The translations under genes and the position numbers were made by a program. Below the pieces are notes generated by a model, which was not told where the DNA came from, did not search any database, and saw nothing but the letters and a program-made list of their open reading frames with translations. A stretch of 28,018 nucleotides of DNA from a virus, in IMG/VR virus record IMGVR_UViG_3300025646_000250, positions 1 through 28,018 of that record, one strand, 5' to 3'. Each line of letters starts with the position of its first letter. Position 1 is the first letter of the stretch. Of this stretch, positions 13,525 to 21,072 are shown in pieces.

Positions 13525-14724
13525 TTATATTACAAAGAAATCATTGTGCTTACTGTATTGCGAATAAACGCCATAACGAATGGAGTCCATAGCGTGATTA
13601 AACTTGTCAATCGGCTTGTTTATTATAGTTCCATCTTTGAGTTGCTCCCAATAGTAATTGTTATATTCTTTAAAAATGTTTTTTGATTCTTTACTAACGA
13701 TTATATCGTATTCTCTTAAAAGTGAGATTCCTGCATTAATTGATCCAGTTCCTTTTACAGCTGGTTTCACTCTAAGTCCAGCTCGTTTCATTTCCTCTCC
13801 AGATTTTGGTTCAGCAGCATCGTAGAAAATAAGGGTTTGATCATACCCACCCCCCCTGAGTTTATCAACAATGTCGCTATTTGTAAGACCAGTGGTATAA
13901 AATATTTCATGCAAATATATTTTATCTGATTTTCTAAAAATAAGTGTTGCAGCTGTTGGATCATTTGTAAAACCAAAATCAAGTCCTATGACTCCTTCAC
14001 TATCTTTATCAAATTCTGGGAACTCTTCAAATGGGATAAACTTCCAGTTACTGAATATCTGGCGTGCTGAGAAATGCGCTCTTTGTCCAAGCCCAAAAAC
14101 ATTAAAGTAATCTGGATCTCTTTCTCTGAGGCGTTCTATTTCTATTTTTATTTCTTCATCAAGGTAGAGGTTATCCTTATAAGTTGTTATCCAAGTATCA
14201 CAATCTTCTCTTGGAATTATTTCATCATAAATCCAGTGAACAGGATCTGATGGGTTAAAATCCATTATAATTGTTCCAGGATCAGAACAGCGCATTGCAA
14301 TTTGGCGCAAATCTTCAAGATCAAGTTCATTCGCCTCATTTAAAAATGCAATATTTCTGCGCCTTCCTCTGAGCTTTTGCGGCTGATCAACGGAAATAAA
14401 AGAAATTAAATGACCATTGTATTCAAAAGTGTTTTCTGCTTTGTTATGTATTCCTTTCCAGTAGATATCATATTTATCAAGCAAATAAATCATATCTCTC
14501 ATTACAGAACTCTTCAGAGCTGGTAGCGTTTTTCTAACAATATCTATTGTGAGTTTTTGTTCTGAATTAACAAGTAAATAACAGATATATTGGCAAATGG
14601 CATAAGTTTTACCACTTCTAGCCCCCCCCTGGTGAACTTTGTAACGTTTATCTGAATCTATAAGATCCCAGAATTGTTTGTTACATATTTCATCTATTAT
14701 TTTTTCTCCTCTGGCTGCTTCCAT
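13525..14724 (-). CDS. terL: Terminase large subunit (PBSX/Terminase_3 type)
   Basis: A 399-residue packaging motor with an N-terminal ATPase and C-terminal nuclease. The Walker A motif is GGARSGKT (33-40), Walker B NIAFLNEA (124-131, E130 catalytic), and the coupling motif is probably IIMDFNPSD near 152-160. The RNase H-like nuclease shows GLDFGFTNDPTA with D249, FYDAAEPKS with D302 and HAMDSIRYGV with D380. It cuts concatemers and drives DNA into the prohead. The start overlaps the small terminase by 28 bases. The Walker A glycines are coded by a run of eight G. Length and motif order are normal for the family. Confidence 0.95.
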   Translation of the reverse strand: MEAARGEKIIDEICNKQFWDLIDSDKRYKVHQGGARSGKTYAICQYICYLLVNSEQKLTIDIVRKTLPALKSSVMRDMIYLLDKYDIYWKGIHNKAENTFEYNGHLISFISVDQPQKLRGRRRNIAFLNEANELDLEDLRQIAMRCSDPGTIIMDFNPSDPVHWIYDEIIPREDCDTWITTYKDNLYLDEEIKIEIERLRERDPDYFNVFGLGQRAHFSARQIFSNWKFIPFEEFPEFDKDSEGVIGLDFGFTNDPTAATLIFRKSDKIYLHEIFYTTGLTNSDIVDKLRGGGYDQTLIFYDAAEPKSGEEMKRAGLRVKPAVKGTGSINAGISLLREYDIIVSKESKNIFKEYNNYYWEQLKDGTIINKPIDKFNHAMDSIRYGVYSQYSKHNDFFVI

Positions 14725-15059
14725 CTAATCAGCGTTGACTTGATTCCGCCATCATGTTTAATTTCCTGCTTAGTGCCATTTAGTCGATGTGCTTCATGCT
14801 CTTCTGATATCATTTTCATCGCTGCAATTTGCAATGATGGAACATCTGAATTAATCCAGTTTGATAGCATTTTAGTTTTCTTAGAAACTCTCATTTCCTC
14901 TACTGCTTTTTTAATGGAGTCAGATTCATGTAATTTATGGTTATAAAAAGTTTCTTTTGAACATGGCAAAAATGCCACAATATGCTCCATAAACATTAAT
15001 TTATGTTCTTCTATTGCTATGAGTGCTTTTTTTTCTAATTCTTTAGTATCGTATGCCAT
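14697..15059 (-). CDS. terS: Terminase small subunit-like DNA-binding protein
   Basis: A 120-residue protein starting MAYDTKELEKKALIAIEEHK, with an N-terminal helix-turn-helix (FMEHIVAFLPCSKETFYNHK, about residues 24-43), a central helical region and a charged C-terminus (KQEIKHDGGIKSTLIRWKQPEEKK). Position directly before the large subunit, size and HTH all fit a small terminase that recognises packaging sites. An in-frame TTG at 15080 would lengthen it by seven residues and overlap the preceding gene, so I use ATG 15059. The family assignment rests on position and the HTH, not on a diagnostic motif. Confidence 0.75.
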   Translation of the reverse strand: MAYDTKELEKKALIAIEEHKLMFMEHIVAFLPCSKETFYNHKLHESDSIKKAVEEMRVSKKTKMLSNWINSDVPSLQIAAMKMISEEHEAHRLNGTKQEIKHDGGIKSTLIRWKQPEEKK

Positions 15060-15061
15060 TT

Positions 15062-15226
15062 TTATCTTATTGTGTACCAATGAATATTTAAACCTAAAAT
15101 AAATAAAAAAAATTGTAGTGTATGTCTTTTATCATCTGCAATAATTTCTATTTGTTCAATATCTTCATTAGAATAATTGACTCCAATCATTACGCCATAA
15201 ACTGGGAAAAAGTCAATTTGTATCAT
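15062..15226 (-). CDS. Hypothetical 54-residue protein
   Basis: From ATG 15226 the product begins MIQIDFFPVYGVMIGVNYSN, has an acidic central stretch (EDIEQIEIIADDKRH) and ends hydrophobic (LQFFLFILGLNIHWYTIR). It overlaps the preceding gene by 14 bases and ends two bases before the small terminase ATG. A longer frame starting at 15322 exists, but its extension lies inside the 83-residue gene. The compact beta-prone pattern suggests a small soluble protein. No family recognised. Confidence 0.55.
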   Translation of the reverse strand: MIQIDFFPVYGVMIGVNYSNEDIEQIEIIADDKRHTLQFFLFILGLNIHWYTIR

Positions 15227-15464
15227 TATTAAATTTATTGTACAAAAATAGGTAAAAATCCCAGATCGCTTGTTGATAATCTTTTGGATCATGAAGTTTG
15301 CTACTTGTTTTGGCAACTCCATCTATAACATAAACTAAAATAAATTGACTTCCTCTTGGCTTAGGATAAATCTTAATGTCATGTTCATCACACCACTTGA
15401 ATGCTTTATAATGCTCATCTTGTGTGTATACTGATGGTTTTATGTATTTTTCTTTTTTAGGCAT
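15213..15464 (-). CDS. Hypothetical 83-residue protein
   Basis: A soluble basic protein beginning MPKKEKYIKPSVYTQDEHYK, with an aromatic-rich core (KAFKWCDEHDIKIYPKPRGS, FILVYVIDG) and a C-terminal helix (YQQAIWDFYLFLYNKF). Its start overlaps the primase-helicase stop by one base (TAATG), so it is expressed with the replication genes. I do not recognise a family; a replication or regulatory role is suggested only by position. Confidence 0.65.
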   Translation of the reverse strand: MPKKEKYIKPSVYTQDEHYKAFKWCDEHDIKIYPKPRGSQFILVYVIDGVAKTSSKLHDPKDYQQAIWDFYLFLYNKFNNDTN

Positions 15465-17146
15465 TAGAAAGGTATTTGATCGTTAACTACTGTAAATCGT
15501 TGTTTTTTTTCATTTATTGATTTATATATCCCCCCATCCTTAAAATCTGGAGCTATAGTAAATAAACCTTGTTGTCCATTTTCTTTTCGTTTTACTTTCT
15601 GAATATGCATTTGAACTGCATCAGATTTAAACATTGTAAGTTCACCAAGAGATCTATAAACAGTAACACAATTAAATGCCTTATTAAAAAAATCACTTGA
15701 TCCAGAAATATCATAAGGAGTTGGTATTTGATACCCCCCATCCTCTTTTAAAGCCATTTTTCTAGGATGCGCCACAAGAAATAAATGTGTTTTTGTTTGT
15801 TGACAGAATTGTGTTATTTTAGAAAGCATAACTCCTACATAACTATGATCACGTTGTGCTGAATGATCAAGCATATTCCATGGATCAATAACAAGTAAAT
15901 TAATACCCTTTTGAAAAACTAAATCTCGAAAAGCATCTAATATTCCATCAAGAGTTAAATTATCAAGATCTATTTTAACAAAATAAAAATGCTCCTCTAT
16001 AAATGCTTTTGTGTTGTTTAAATCATCATTTGTACAATTACGTTCATTTAGCTTATTTGCTAAACGTTTAATATGTCCCTCATAAGGAAATGACTCAGGG
16101 GCAAAAAAAGCAGTTCTATGACCATATTTAACAGCCATATTACAAGCTATTTGATCTACTACATCTGATTTACCAGAATTAGGTATGCCTGTAACAACAG
16201 TCCAGCTCCCTTCAAAATCAATTTTAAAATAATGGTCGCTATCGCCCAAGCCAATAGAATAATTTTTGATTCCATTTTGATTATAATTTAAAACATCATT
16301 CCAAATATCATGAACACTAACTACCCCCTCTAAAGGAAAGTGTTTTGCGCTCTTTAAATAATTCCGTAATACCTCAGCACCTTTTTCAACTAAAACCTCA
16401 TTAGCATCTTTAAAATCGCCAAATTCGACATACTTACATCTATATTGTCCGAATCTTCTAGCGAGTTCATTTCTAAGAGCTAATCCTGGTTGATCATTAT
16501 CTGTGCAAAGTATTATTTCTTTTTTATCTTTAAAATATTCCCAACAGTTGTCTAAATATTCTAATTTTTGATTTCCCTTTGAAGCTCCATTTGGCACAGA
16601 ACATACTGAATAAATTCCTGCTTCATGAAGCGATAAAGCATCCATCTCACCCTCTACAATGTAGATAGTGTCCATAGTGCCAATGTTATCCAACCCATAA
16701 AATATGAGTTCAGCACCAGAAACCATTTTAAAATTCTTTTCAGCATCTCGATACTTACAGTTTATTAAAACGCCTTCTCGAAAATAGTTAAAATTTATTG
16801 CCTTTCTTTTTTTCTGAACTTGAGGAAAAAATTCATTAGATTCTCCAACTTTCCAATGCGAAAGAGTTGCATCAGATATCCCCCTTTTATGGAACCAAGA
16901 TAAAGTACGCTCAGACAATTCTATTTTTATTTGAGCTGGTTTAATGTATTCTTTACGTTCTTTAAATTTTACATTGCCACTCCATCCACAATTATGACAA
17001 TTATAAACGCCTTTTTCTGTATTTATTGATAGGCATGGATCTTTTTTGTTTTTTCTATTGTGTGAGCATTTCGGACAAATCAGTTTTTGTTCCACAGAAT
17101 TTCCATTAGGAAATATGCCAATAGCTTCAAATTCATTTAGTATCAT
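15464..17146 (-). CDS. DNA primase-helicase (T7 gp4/Twinkle-like)
   Basis: A 560-residue bifunctional replication protein. The N-terminal zinc finger has CPKC (C24, C27) and CHNC (C50, C53). The TOPRIM primase domain shows IVEGEMDALSLHEAG with E165 and CTDNDQPG with D216 and D218. The C-terminal RecA-like DnaB-type helicase has Walker A GIPNSGKS (320-327), Walker B LLVIDPW (417-423) and the histidine in LVAHPRK (H460). It would unwind the fork and lay primers. It overlaps the upstream nuclease by four bases (ATGA). Together with the organiser gene two positions upstream it suggests self-loading of replication at the phage origin. No DNA polymerase is seen in the window, so the host replicase or a gene outside must supply synthesis. 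Confidence 0.92.
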   Translation of the reverse strand: MILNEFEAIGIFPNGNSVEQKLICPKCSHNRKNKKDPCLSINTEKGVYNCHNCGWSGNVKFKERKEYIKPAQIKIELSERTLSWFHKRGISDATLSHWKVGESNEFFPQVQKKRKAINFNYFREGVLINCKYRDAEKNFKMVSGAELIFYGLDNIGTMDTIYIVEGEMDALSLHEAGIYSVCSVPNGASKGNQKLEYLDNCWEYFKDKKEIILCTDNDQPGLALRNELARRFGQYRCKYVEFGDFKDANEVLVEKGAEVLRNYLKSAKHFPLEGVVSVHDIWNDVLNYNQNGIKNYSIGLGDSDHYFKIDFEGSWTVVTGIPNSGKSDVVDQIACNMAVKYGHRTAFFAPESFPYEGHIKRLANKLNERNCTNDDLNNTKAFIEEHFYFVKIDLDNLTLDGILDAFRDLVFQKGINLLVIDPWNMLDHSAQRDHSYVGVMLSKITQFCQQTKTHLFLVAHPRKMALKEDGGYQIPTPYDISGSSDFFNKAFNCVTVYRSLGELTMFKSDAVQMHIQKVKRKENGQQGLFTIAPDFKDGGIYKSINEKKQRFTVVNDQIPF

Positions 17147-17664
17147 AGTTCGTTTAGTTTGTGTAAAAATAAAAAACCATCAAGAGAAAGCAAATTTTTT
17201 AATTCTAATACATAAGATTTTACTTTTACATCTTTTAAATTTTCCTTATTAAATAATTGTTGGTTAGTTGCAAATCCTTTAAAAATATACATTGGATAAT
17301 TACAGTGAAAAAATGCAAATCCATCAACGTTAGATCTTGAATATTCTGGTGTCATTAAAGGCAAATCTTTTTCTGATGTTTTAACATCTATTGTGATTCC
17401 ATTCCAAGTAGCATCATAATTATCTGTACCTTGTATCTTTGAAGTATTTCCAATACTAAAATCTGGATGGATATTCATTTGCTTACAAAATATAAACTCA
17501 GCTCCGAATCCGATGATATTCCTGTAGAGGTGTTTATCATCATTGGCGACAGTACCTTTTCCATTTACGCCAGTTAGTTCTTTATTATCCTGTCTAGCTA
17601 ATGCTGTAAGTTCAACAATTTGTTGTTCTAATGGCTCCAGAAAGTATTTATCTCCTATATTCAT
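17143..17664 (-). CDS. PD-(D/E)XK-type phage nuclease
   Basis: A 173-residue protein with a plausible nuclease core: FGAEFIFCKQMN with E56, DNYDATWNGITIDVKTS with D84 and the D93-x-K95 motif. Spacing of E, D and DxK over about 40 residues suits the PD-(D/E)XK fold. The region 105-140 (PEYSRSNVDGFAFFHCNYPM) supplies further strands. It is tied by ATGA overlaps to the organiser gene before and the primase-helicase after, so it probably works in DNA metabolism at the fork or in processing recombination intermediates. The assignment is by motif, and substrate is unknown. Confidence 0.7.
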   Translation of the reverse strand: MNIGDKYFLEPLEQQIVELTALARQDNKELTGVNGKGTVANDDKHLYRNIIGFGAEFIFCKQMNIHPDFSIGNTSKIQGTDNYDATWNGITIDVKTSEKDLPLMTPEYSRSNVDGFAFFHCNYPMYIFKGFATNQQLFNKENLKDVKVKSYVLELKNLLSLDGFLFLHKLNEL

Positions 17665-18398
17665 TGAACCAATTTAAAATCTGTTTTTCCAAATTTCATT
17701 TTAAACTGATCGATTCTTCTTAGACCAGATTTTTTATTAGCAATTCTTAAAGTAGATAACGAGGTAGGTATTGTTTTCCAAAATGGATCTTTATTAGCTT
17801 GATTAATCAAAAACCATAATTGTCTAGGATTAACATCATCTTTTAAATCACACAGGCGAATTACATCAAGCCATTTTATTTTTTCATCAGTAGTTTTTGG
17901 TCTAAGATTTTCATCAAATAATTCCACAATATGCTCATAAGCATTTTGATACTTATCCTCAAAATCAGATACTTTTTTTCTTTGTTTTTTAGTTGTGACT
18001 ATATTATTATTTATATTATTATTAGAATATATATTACTATATATATTATCCTGGACATTTTTGTCCCCACCCCCCCCACAATTTTGTCCCCCCTGGACAT
18101 TTTTGTCCATAGGGTATTTTACTACAATATTTATACTTCTTTTAGTTACTTGTTTTGTCTTTTTATCATACTCAATAGCTACTTTTATAAACCCTAATTC
18201 ATGAAGCTGTTTGATCCACCTTGAAATAGTTTTAACATCTACATTGTATAATTCAGCAAAGTATTTGTTTTGCGCCCAGCACTTGCCTTCTTTGCCACTT
18301 AAAGCTGTAATTTCACCAAAAAGCAGCTTCGCATTAGGCGACAGTTCGTTATTATACCTAACCTGAGCTGGTATTATTGCATAGTAGTTTGGTTTCAT
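17661..18398 (-). CDS. Replisome organiser-like HTH protein
   Basis: A 245-residue protein with an N-terminal winged helix-turn-helix (residues about 18-75: LSPNAKLLFGEITALSG, NKYFAELYNVDVKTISRWIK, LHELGFIKV) of the HTH_36 type common in phage initiators. A low-complexity linker follows: residues 97-118 with the duplicated DKNVQ motif and Gly runs, then an Asn/Ile-rich stretch to 134. A conserved-looking C-terminal domain (about 143-245) includes IKWLDVIRLCDLK and QLWFLINQANKDPFWKTIPT. The layout of DNA-binding domain, repeat-coded linker and helicase-contact domain parallels lambda O and Gram-positive phage replisome organisers. The linker DNA contains inverted repeats and a very AT-rich stretch, which I annotate separately as a candidate origin. 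Confidence 0.8.
   Translation of the reverse strand: MKPNYYAIIPAQVRYNNELSPNAKLLFGEITALSGKEGKCWAQNKYFAELYNVDVKTISRWIKQLHELGFIKVAIEYDKKTKQVTKRSINIVVKYPMDKNVQGGQNCGGGGDKNVQDNIYSNIYSNNNINNNIVTTKKQRKKVSDFEDKYQNAYEHIVELFDENLRPKTTDEKIKWLDVIRLCDLKDDVNPRQLWFLINQANKDPFWKTIPTSLSTLRIANKKSGLRRIDQFKMKFGKTDFKLVQ
17999..18110 (-). other. Candidate phage replication origin (iterons plus AT-rich DNA)
   Basis: Within the organiser gene the 17-base string CCTGGACATTTTTGTCC occurs twice (18050-18066 and 18092-18108, plus strand) 42 bases apart. Its core GGACAAAAATGTCC is an inverted repeat (GGACA, four bases, TGTCC), and a degenerate third copy lies between (18076-18089, GGACAAAATTGTGG). Directly beside it, 18001-18049 has only two G/C bases in 49. 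Iterons next to an AT-rich unwinding element inside an initiator gene is the lambda ori design. Function is inferred. Confidence 0.65.
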
Positions 18399-18404
18399 AG
18401 TTTA

Positions 18405-18656
18405 CTAACTTTCTTCCACTAATTTCTTTAGTCGGTCACAAAAGGATCTAATGTCGCCAAATATCATCTGAAACTCTTCTAAAGTTATTTTAGAGTCATC
18501 AAATATTTCCCATAAAACTTCGATCAGTAAATCATATTCTGCCTCAGTCATCATTCCTATATATTCGTAGCGTATAGATATATCATCACGAGTTGTATTT
18601 GTGCGCCACATTCTTTGATCTATTTCGTTCCAATAAACATTTCTAAATTCAGCCAT
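18405..18656 (-). CDS. Hypothetical 83-residue acidic protein
   Basis: The product begins MAEFRNVYWNEIDQRMWRTN and is rich in Glu, Asp and aromatic residues, with likely helices at EAEYDLLIEVLWEIFDD and LEEFQMIFGDIRSFCDRLKK. It overlaps the VRR-NUC gene by eight bases and lies six bases before the organiser ATG. No family recognised. It is probably a soluble helical protein of the early operon. Confidence 0.65.
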   Translation of the reverse strand: MAEFRNVYWNEIDQRMWRTNTTRDDISIRYEYIGMMTEAEYDLLIEVLWEIFDDSKITLEEFQMIFGDIRSFCDRLKKLVEES

Positions 18657-19023
18657 TGTTCATGTAATTATCAATTATTTCTTTAGCAGTGTCAAAAGAA
18701 TTACACCACTTTGCATCCCAGGAAGCATTTTTAAGGCGTTCTAAGCAACTTAATTGATTTTCTGTTGGTTTATTATATCCAACTTTTAATTCGAGCGCTA
18801 AACCGCTTAAATTACCTTTTGATTTAAAAACTAAAATATCAGGCACTCCAGAAACTCCACCCAAGTATTTAAACTTGTAACGTTCAAATGGAGTTCTTTT
18901 ACCTTCATTTGGCACATGAATAGCAAAAGTTCCTGGATATTGCATTTGTATGTAATTCATTACAGAATTTTGTAATTTATCTTCTTTTGTTAAATATTTC
19001 TCGAATGGATTTTTTACTGCCAT
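18649..19023 (-). CDS. VRR-NUC domain nuclease
   Basis: From ATG 19023 the protein is 124 residues and consists of one VRR-NUC domain. Visible elements are an early helix EDKLQNSVMNYIQ with Q18, HVPNEGKR, then GGVSGVPDILVF with D62, LALELK with E78 and K80, and the late PTENQ with Q90. These form the PD...ExK catalytic set of the VRR-NUC branch of PD-(D/E)XK nucleases, which act on branched or recombination DNA. A start at 19062 would add 13 residues and lengthen the overlap with the DnaA-like gene from 47 to 86 bases, so I prefer the shorter form. Confidence 0.85.
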   Translation of the reverse strand: MAVKNPFEKYLTKEDKLQNSVMNYIQMQYPGTFAIHVPNEGKRTPFERYKFKYLGGVSGVPDILVFKSKGNLSGLALELKVGYNKPTENQLSCLERLKNASWDAKWCNSFDTAKEIIDNYMNNG

Positions 19024-19363
19024 ATATAAATCTGCCTGGATGTATTGTTTTAGGTAATTCATAACGCTTTAATGTCCAATTATTTAAGCGCATATCCTGT
19101 ACCTTTTTAAACAAAATTAGATATTTATTGTTAAAATCCTTATCTGTTCTACATAAATCAATGCAAGATCTAACGCCATGAAGCGCTGTAGCATGATCTC
19201 TGTCCATTGTTTTTCCAATAACAAATAAACTTCTATTAGTAAATTCTCTACATAATCTGTAATAAATTCTACGAGCATCTACAATATGGCGCATCCTTGA
19301 TTTTTGATTTAATTGATAACCAAAATAATTCTCCACTACTGTTTTTATAATTTGTAATTCCAT
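18977..19363 (-). CDS. Stand-alone DnaA domain IV-like protein
   Basis: A 128-residue protein whose first 70 residues match the DNA-binding domain IV of DnaA: VENYFGYQLNQKSRMRHIVD, ARRIYYRLCREFTNRSL, VIGKTMDRDHATALHGVRSC. The stretch DRDHATALHG is a close variant of the DnaA signature GRDHTTVLHA that contacts the DnaA box. There is no AAA+ ATPase domain, so it cannot be a complete initiator. The remaining 55 residues are basic and unrelated. It may recognise DnaA-box-like sites, compete with host DnaA, or recruit it to phage DNA. It lies two bases after the RecE-like gene. Confidence 0.85.
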   Translation of the reverse strand: MELQIIKTVVENYFGYQLNQKSRMRHIVDARRIYYRLCREFTNRSLFVIGKTMDRDHATALHGVRSCIDLCRTDKDFNNKYLILFKKVQDMRLNNWTLKRYELPKTIHPGRFIYGSKKSIREIFNKRR

Positions 19364-19365
19364 AG

Positions 19366-20130
19366 CTATAAAATTAAAGCGCCATCATCCATATAACCAG
19401 CAGCTGTATAACCTTTTTCTATTTTTGTTGTCAAATAGAATCGCCAATCATCTAATGCTTTTTGACACGCCTGTTTACCATGTTCAATTATTTCATCAGA
19501 CAAAGCATATACTTCAATACTAAAAGGATAATTTGTTTCTACTGCAATAAATCTGAAATTCTCTGGAGGAAATCCCAATACCAAAGAATAAAATACAGCT
19601 TGTAAATGATAGGCATATTTATAAATATCTCTTCTAAATGAAACTGGCGAATTATCTTGACAAGTTTTTACATCAGCAATCCAATCATTACCAAAAACAT
19701 CTGGTCTTACTCTTATAGGAATATTATTAAATTTTCCATAATGCGAAAGCTCAACAGTGCCTGTGCAATATTTTTTAGCTAAATTATGTTTCTCAAAATT
19801 TGCCATAATACCAGAAATGATGTCCATCTCGTTATCCCTTAATAATTTGCGATCCCCAGCAAGTTTTTCATGCTTTGCTTTTAATTGTTTACCTTCTGTA
19901 GTTCTTGCATCTAGTTTAGGCATTAAATAATATTGCTCATTAAATTTATCTTTTCCCTCAAGCATAATAGTATGTACTGCTGTGCCAAGAGCCATTGATG
20001 ATGTTTCATCATATCTTTGATTTAAATAATGATATACTGATTTTTTATAGATTATTTTTAATCCAGATGCTGAAATAGCATCACTTGAGTGATACTCTTG
20101 ATTAGTATCCTGTTTCTTTATTAATTCCAT
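19366..20130 (-). CDS. RecE-like PD-(D/E)XK exonuclease
   Basis: A 254-residue protein of the RecE C-terminal / DUF3799 exonuclease group. Visible motifs are ISASGLKIIYKKSVYHYL (19-36), LGTAVHTIMLE with H53, a candidate E127 in TVELS, RVRPDVF with D144, IADVKTC with D153 and K155, and YAYHLQAVFYS with Q177. Such enzymes degrade one strand from double-stranded ends and hand 3' single strands to an annealing protein. An annealase of the DUF1071 family and an SSB-like protein lie upstream in the same operon, which supports the pairing. Full length for the catalytic domain. Confidence 0.85.
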   Translation of the reverse strand: MELIKKQDTNQEYHSSDAISASGLKIIYKKSVYHYLNQRYDETSSMALGTAVHTIMLEGKDKFNEQYYLMPKLDARTTEGKQLKAKHEKLAGDRKLLRDNEMDIISGIMANFEKHNLAKKYCTGTVELSHYGKFNNIPIRVRPDVFGNDWIADVKTCQDNSPVSFRRDIYKYAYHLQAVFYSLVLGFPPENFRFIAVETNYPFSIEVYALSDEIIEHGKQACQKALDDWRFYLTTKIEKGYTAAGYMDDGALIL

Positions 20131-20317
20131 TATTTGCTAATATTTCTTCTAGTTTGTTTAGTTCACTTTTTAAATGTAGAATTTTACCTTTAAGCATGGT
20201 TATTTCATTTCTGCTATTAGCTAAATATTCTAATAACGCTATAATGCGCTCCTCCATAAATTTTTTGTCATCCTCTGGAGTGTTGTCGTATAGATCCGCT
20301 TGTGTAAAATCTTCCAT
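20102..20317 (-). CDS. Hypothetical 71-residue coiled-coil protein
   Basis: The product starts MEDFTQADLYDNTPEDDKKF and is highly charged. Residues about 22-62 (IALLEYLANSRNEITMLKGK, HLKSELNKLEEILANN) show a heptad-like leucine pattern and probably form a coiled coil. It overlaps the exonuclease gene by 28 bases and starts nine bases after the ParB-like stop. No family is recognised; a partner or regulator of the exonuclease is possible. Confidence 0.65.
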   Translation of the reverse strand: MEDFTQADLYDNTPEDDKKFMEERIIALLEYLANSRNEITMLKGKILHLKSELNKLEEILANNGINKETGY

Positions 20318-20326
20318 AACTTATTA

Positions 20327-21064
20327 TTATATTCTATTTTTTTCACTTAAATTGTAATTATATACTTCAATAATATTATCATAAGTATCTGTAAAGTTTG
20401 TGTAAACTCTTATTTTTTTTCTTTTAGCATTCTTAATAAGTTGTTTTATTTGAAAATTTTTATTTTCTAATTTAATTTTTCTAATAGCAATAATAAATTT
20501 AGCATGAAAACTAACATCTGTAACTTCTTTCATTAATAAACAATCACTCATAATCGAATTGCCAAAAGAAACATCAATTTTATAATTTCCAGTTTTAATT
20601 GTATGGGCATCAGATACTTTACTGTAACTTGAAATAATACTTGATAATGATGCGATATCTGACCATTTTTCTATAATTGTTTTTAATGTTACATAATTAA
20701 AATTATTTTCATTAGAATAAAAATTAATATAATCCATTAAAGACCAACCTCTTCTTGAATTATTTGATTCTAATACCATAAATCGATCAGCGCTTTTTGA
20801 AATTATATAATGTATTTGTTTATTTAATTTTTTTAGCACTTCAAAGCGATGCTGTCCATCCATTATATAACCTCTTGAAGTAACTATAATTGGTTGCAAT
20901 AAACCATATTTTTTTATTGACAATTCTATTTTTAATAAATTAGATTTATTTAATTGTCTATTTCCTTTTAAAAATCTAAAACGATTATAATCAAAAGTTG
21001 ATTCTAATATAAATTCTTTATTCTTAAAGTTTAAAGTGTTAATAGTTGATATATTGTATTTCAT
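20327..21064 (-). CDS. ParB/Srx-like domain protein
   Basis: From ATG 21064 the protein is 245 residues. Residues about 25-110 show the ParB N-terminal fold: RFLKGNRQLNKSNLLKIELS, IKKYGLLQPIIVT, then GYIMDGQHRFEVLKKLNK, where DGQHRF is the CTP/ATP-binding arginine-containing signature. The rest is Lys/Ile/Asn-rich without a clear ParB HTH or centromere-binding part. There is no ParA gene nearby, so plasmid-style partition is unlikely; ParB-like phage proteins can be regulators, nucleases or DNA clamps. A TTG start at 21085 would run into the leader hairpin. It is one of the most AT-rich genes in the window. Confidence 0.75.
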   Translation of the reverse strand: MKYNISTINTLNFKNKEFILESTFDYNRFRFLKGNRQLNKSNLLKIELSIKKYGLLQPIIVTSRGYIMDGQHRFEVLKKLNKQIHYIISKSADRFMVLESNNSRRGWSLMDYINFYSNENNFNYVTLKTIIEKWSDIASLSSIISSYSKVSDAHTIKTGNYKIDVSFGNSIMSDCLLMKEVTDVSFHAKFIIAIRKIKLENKNFQIKQLIKNAKRKKIRVYTNFTDTYDNIIEVYNYNLSEKNRI

Positions 21065-21072
21065 AGTTGTTA

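Noticed and set aside
13788-13982. A 64-codon minus-strand frame inside the large terminase gene
   Set aside because: It overlaps the terminase nuclease domain in another frame and resembles no known protein.
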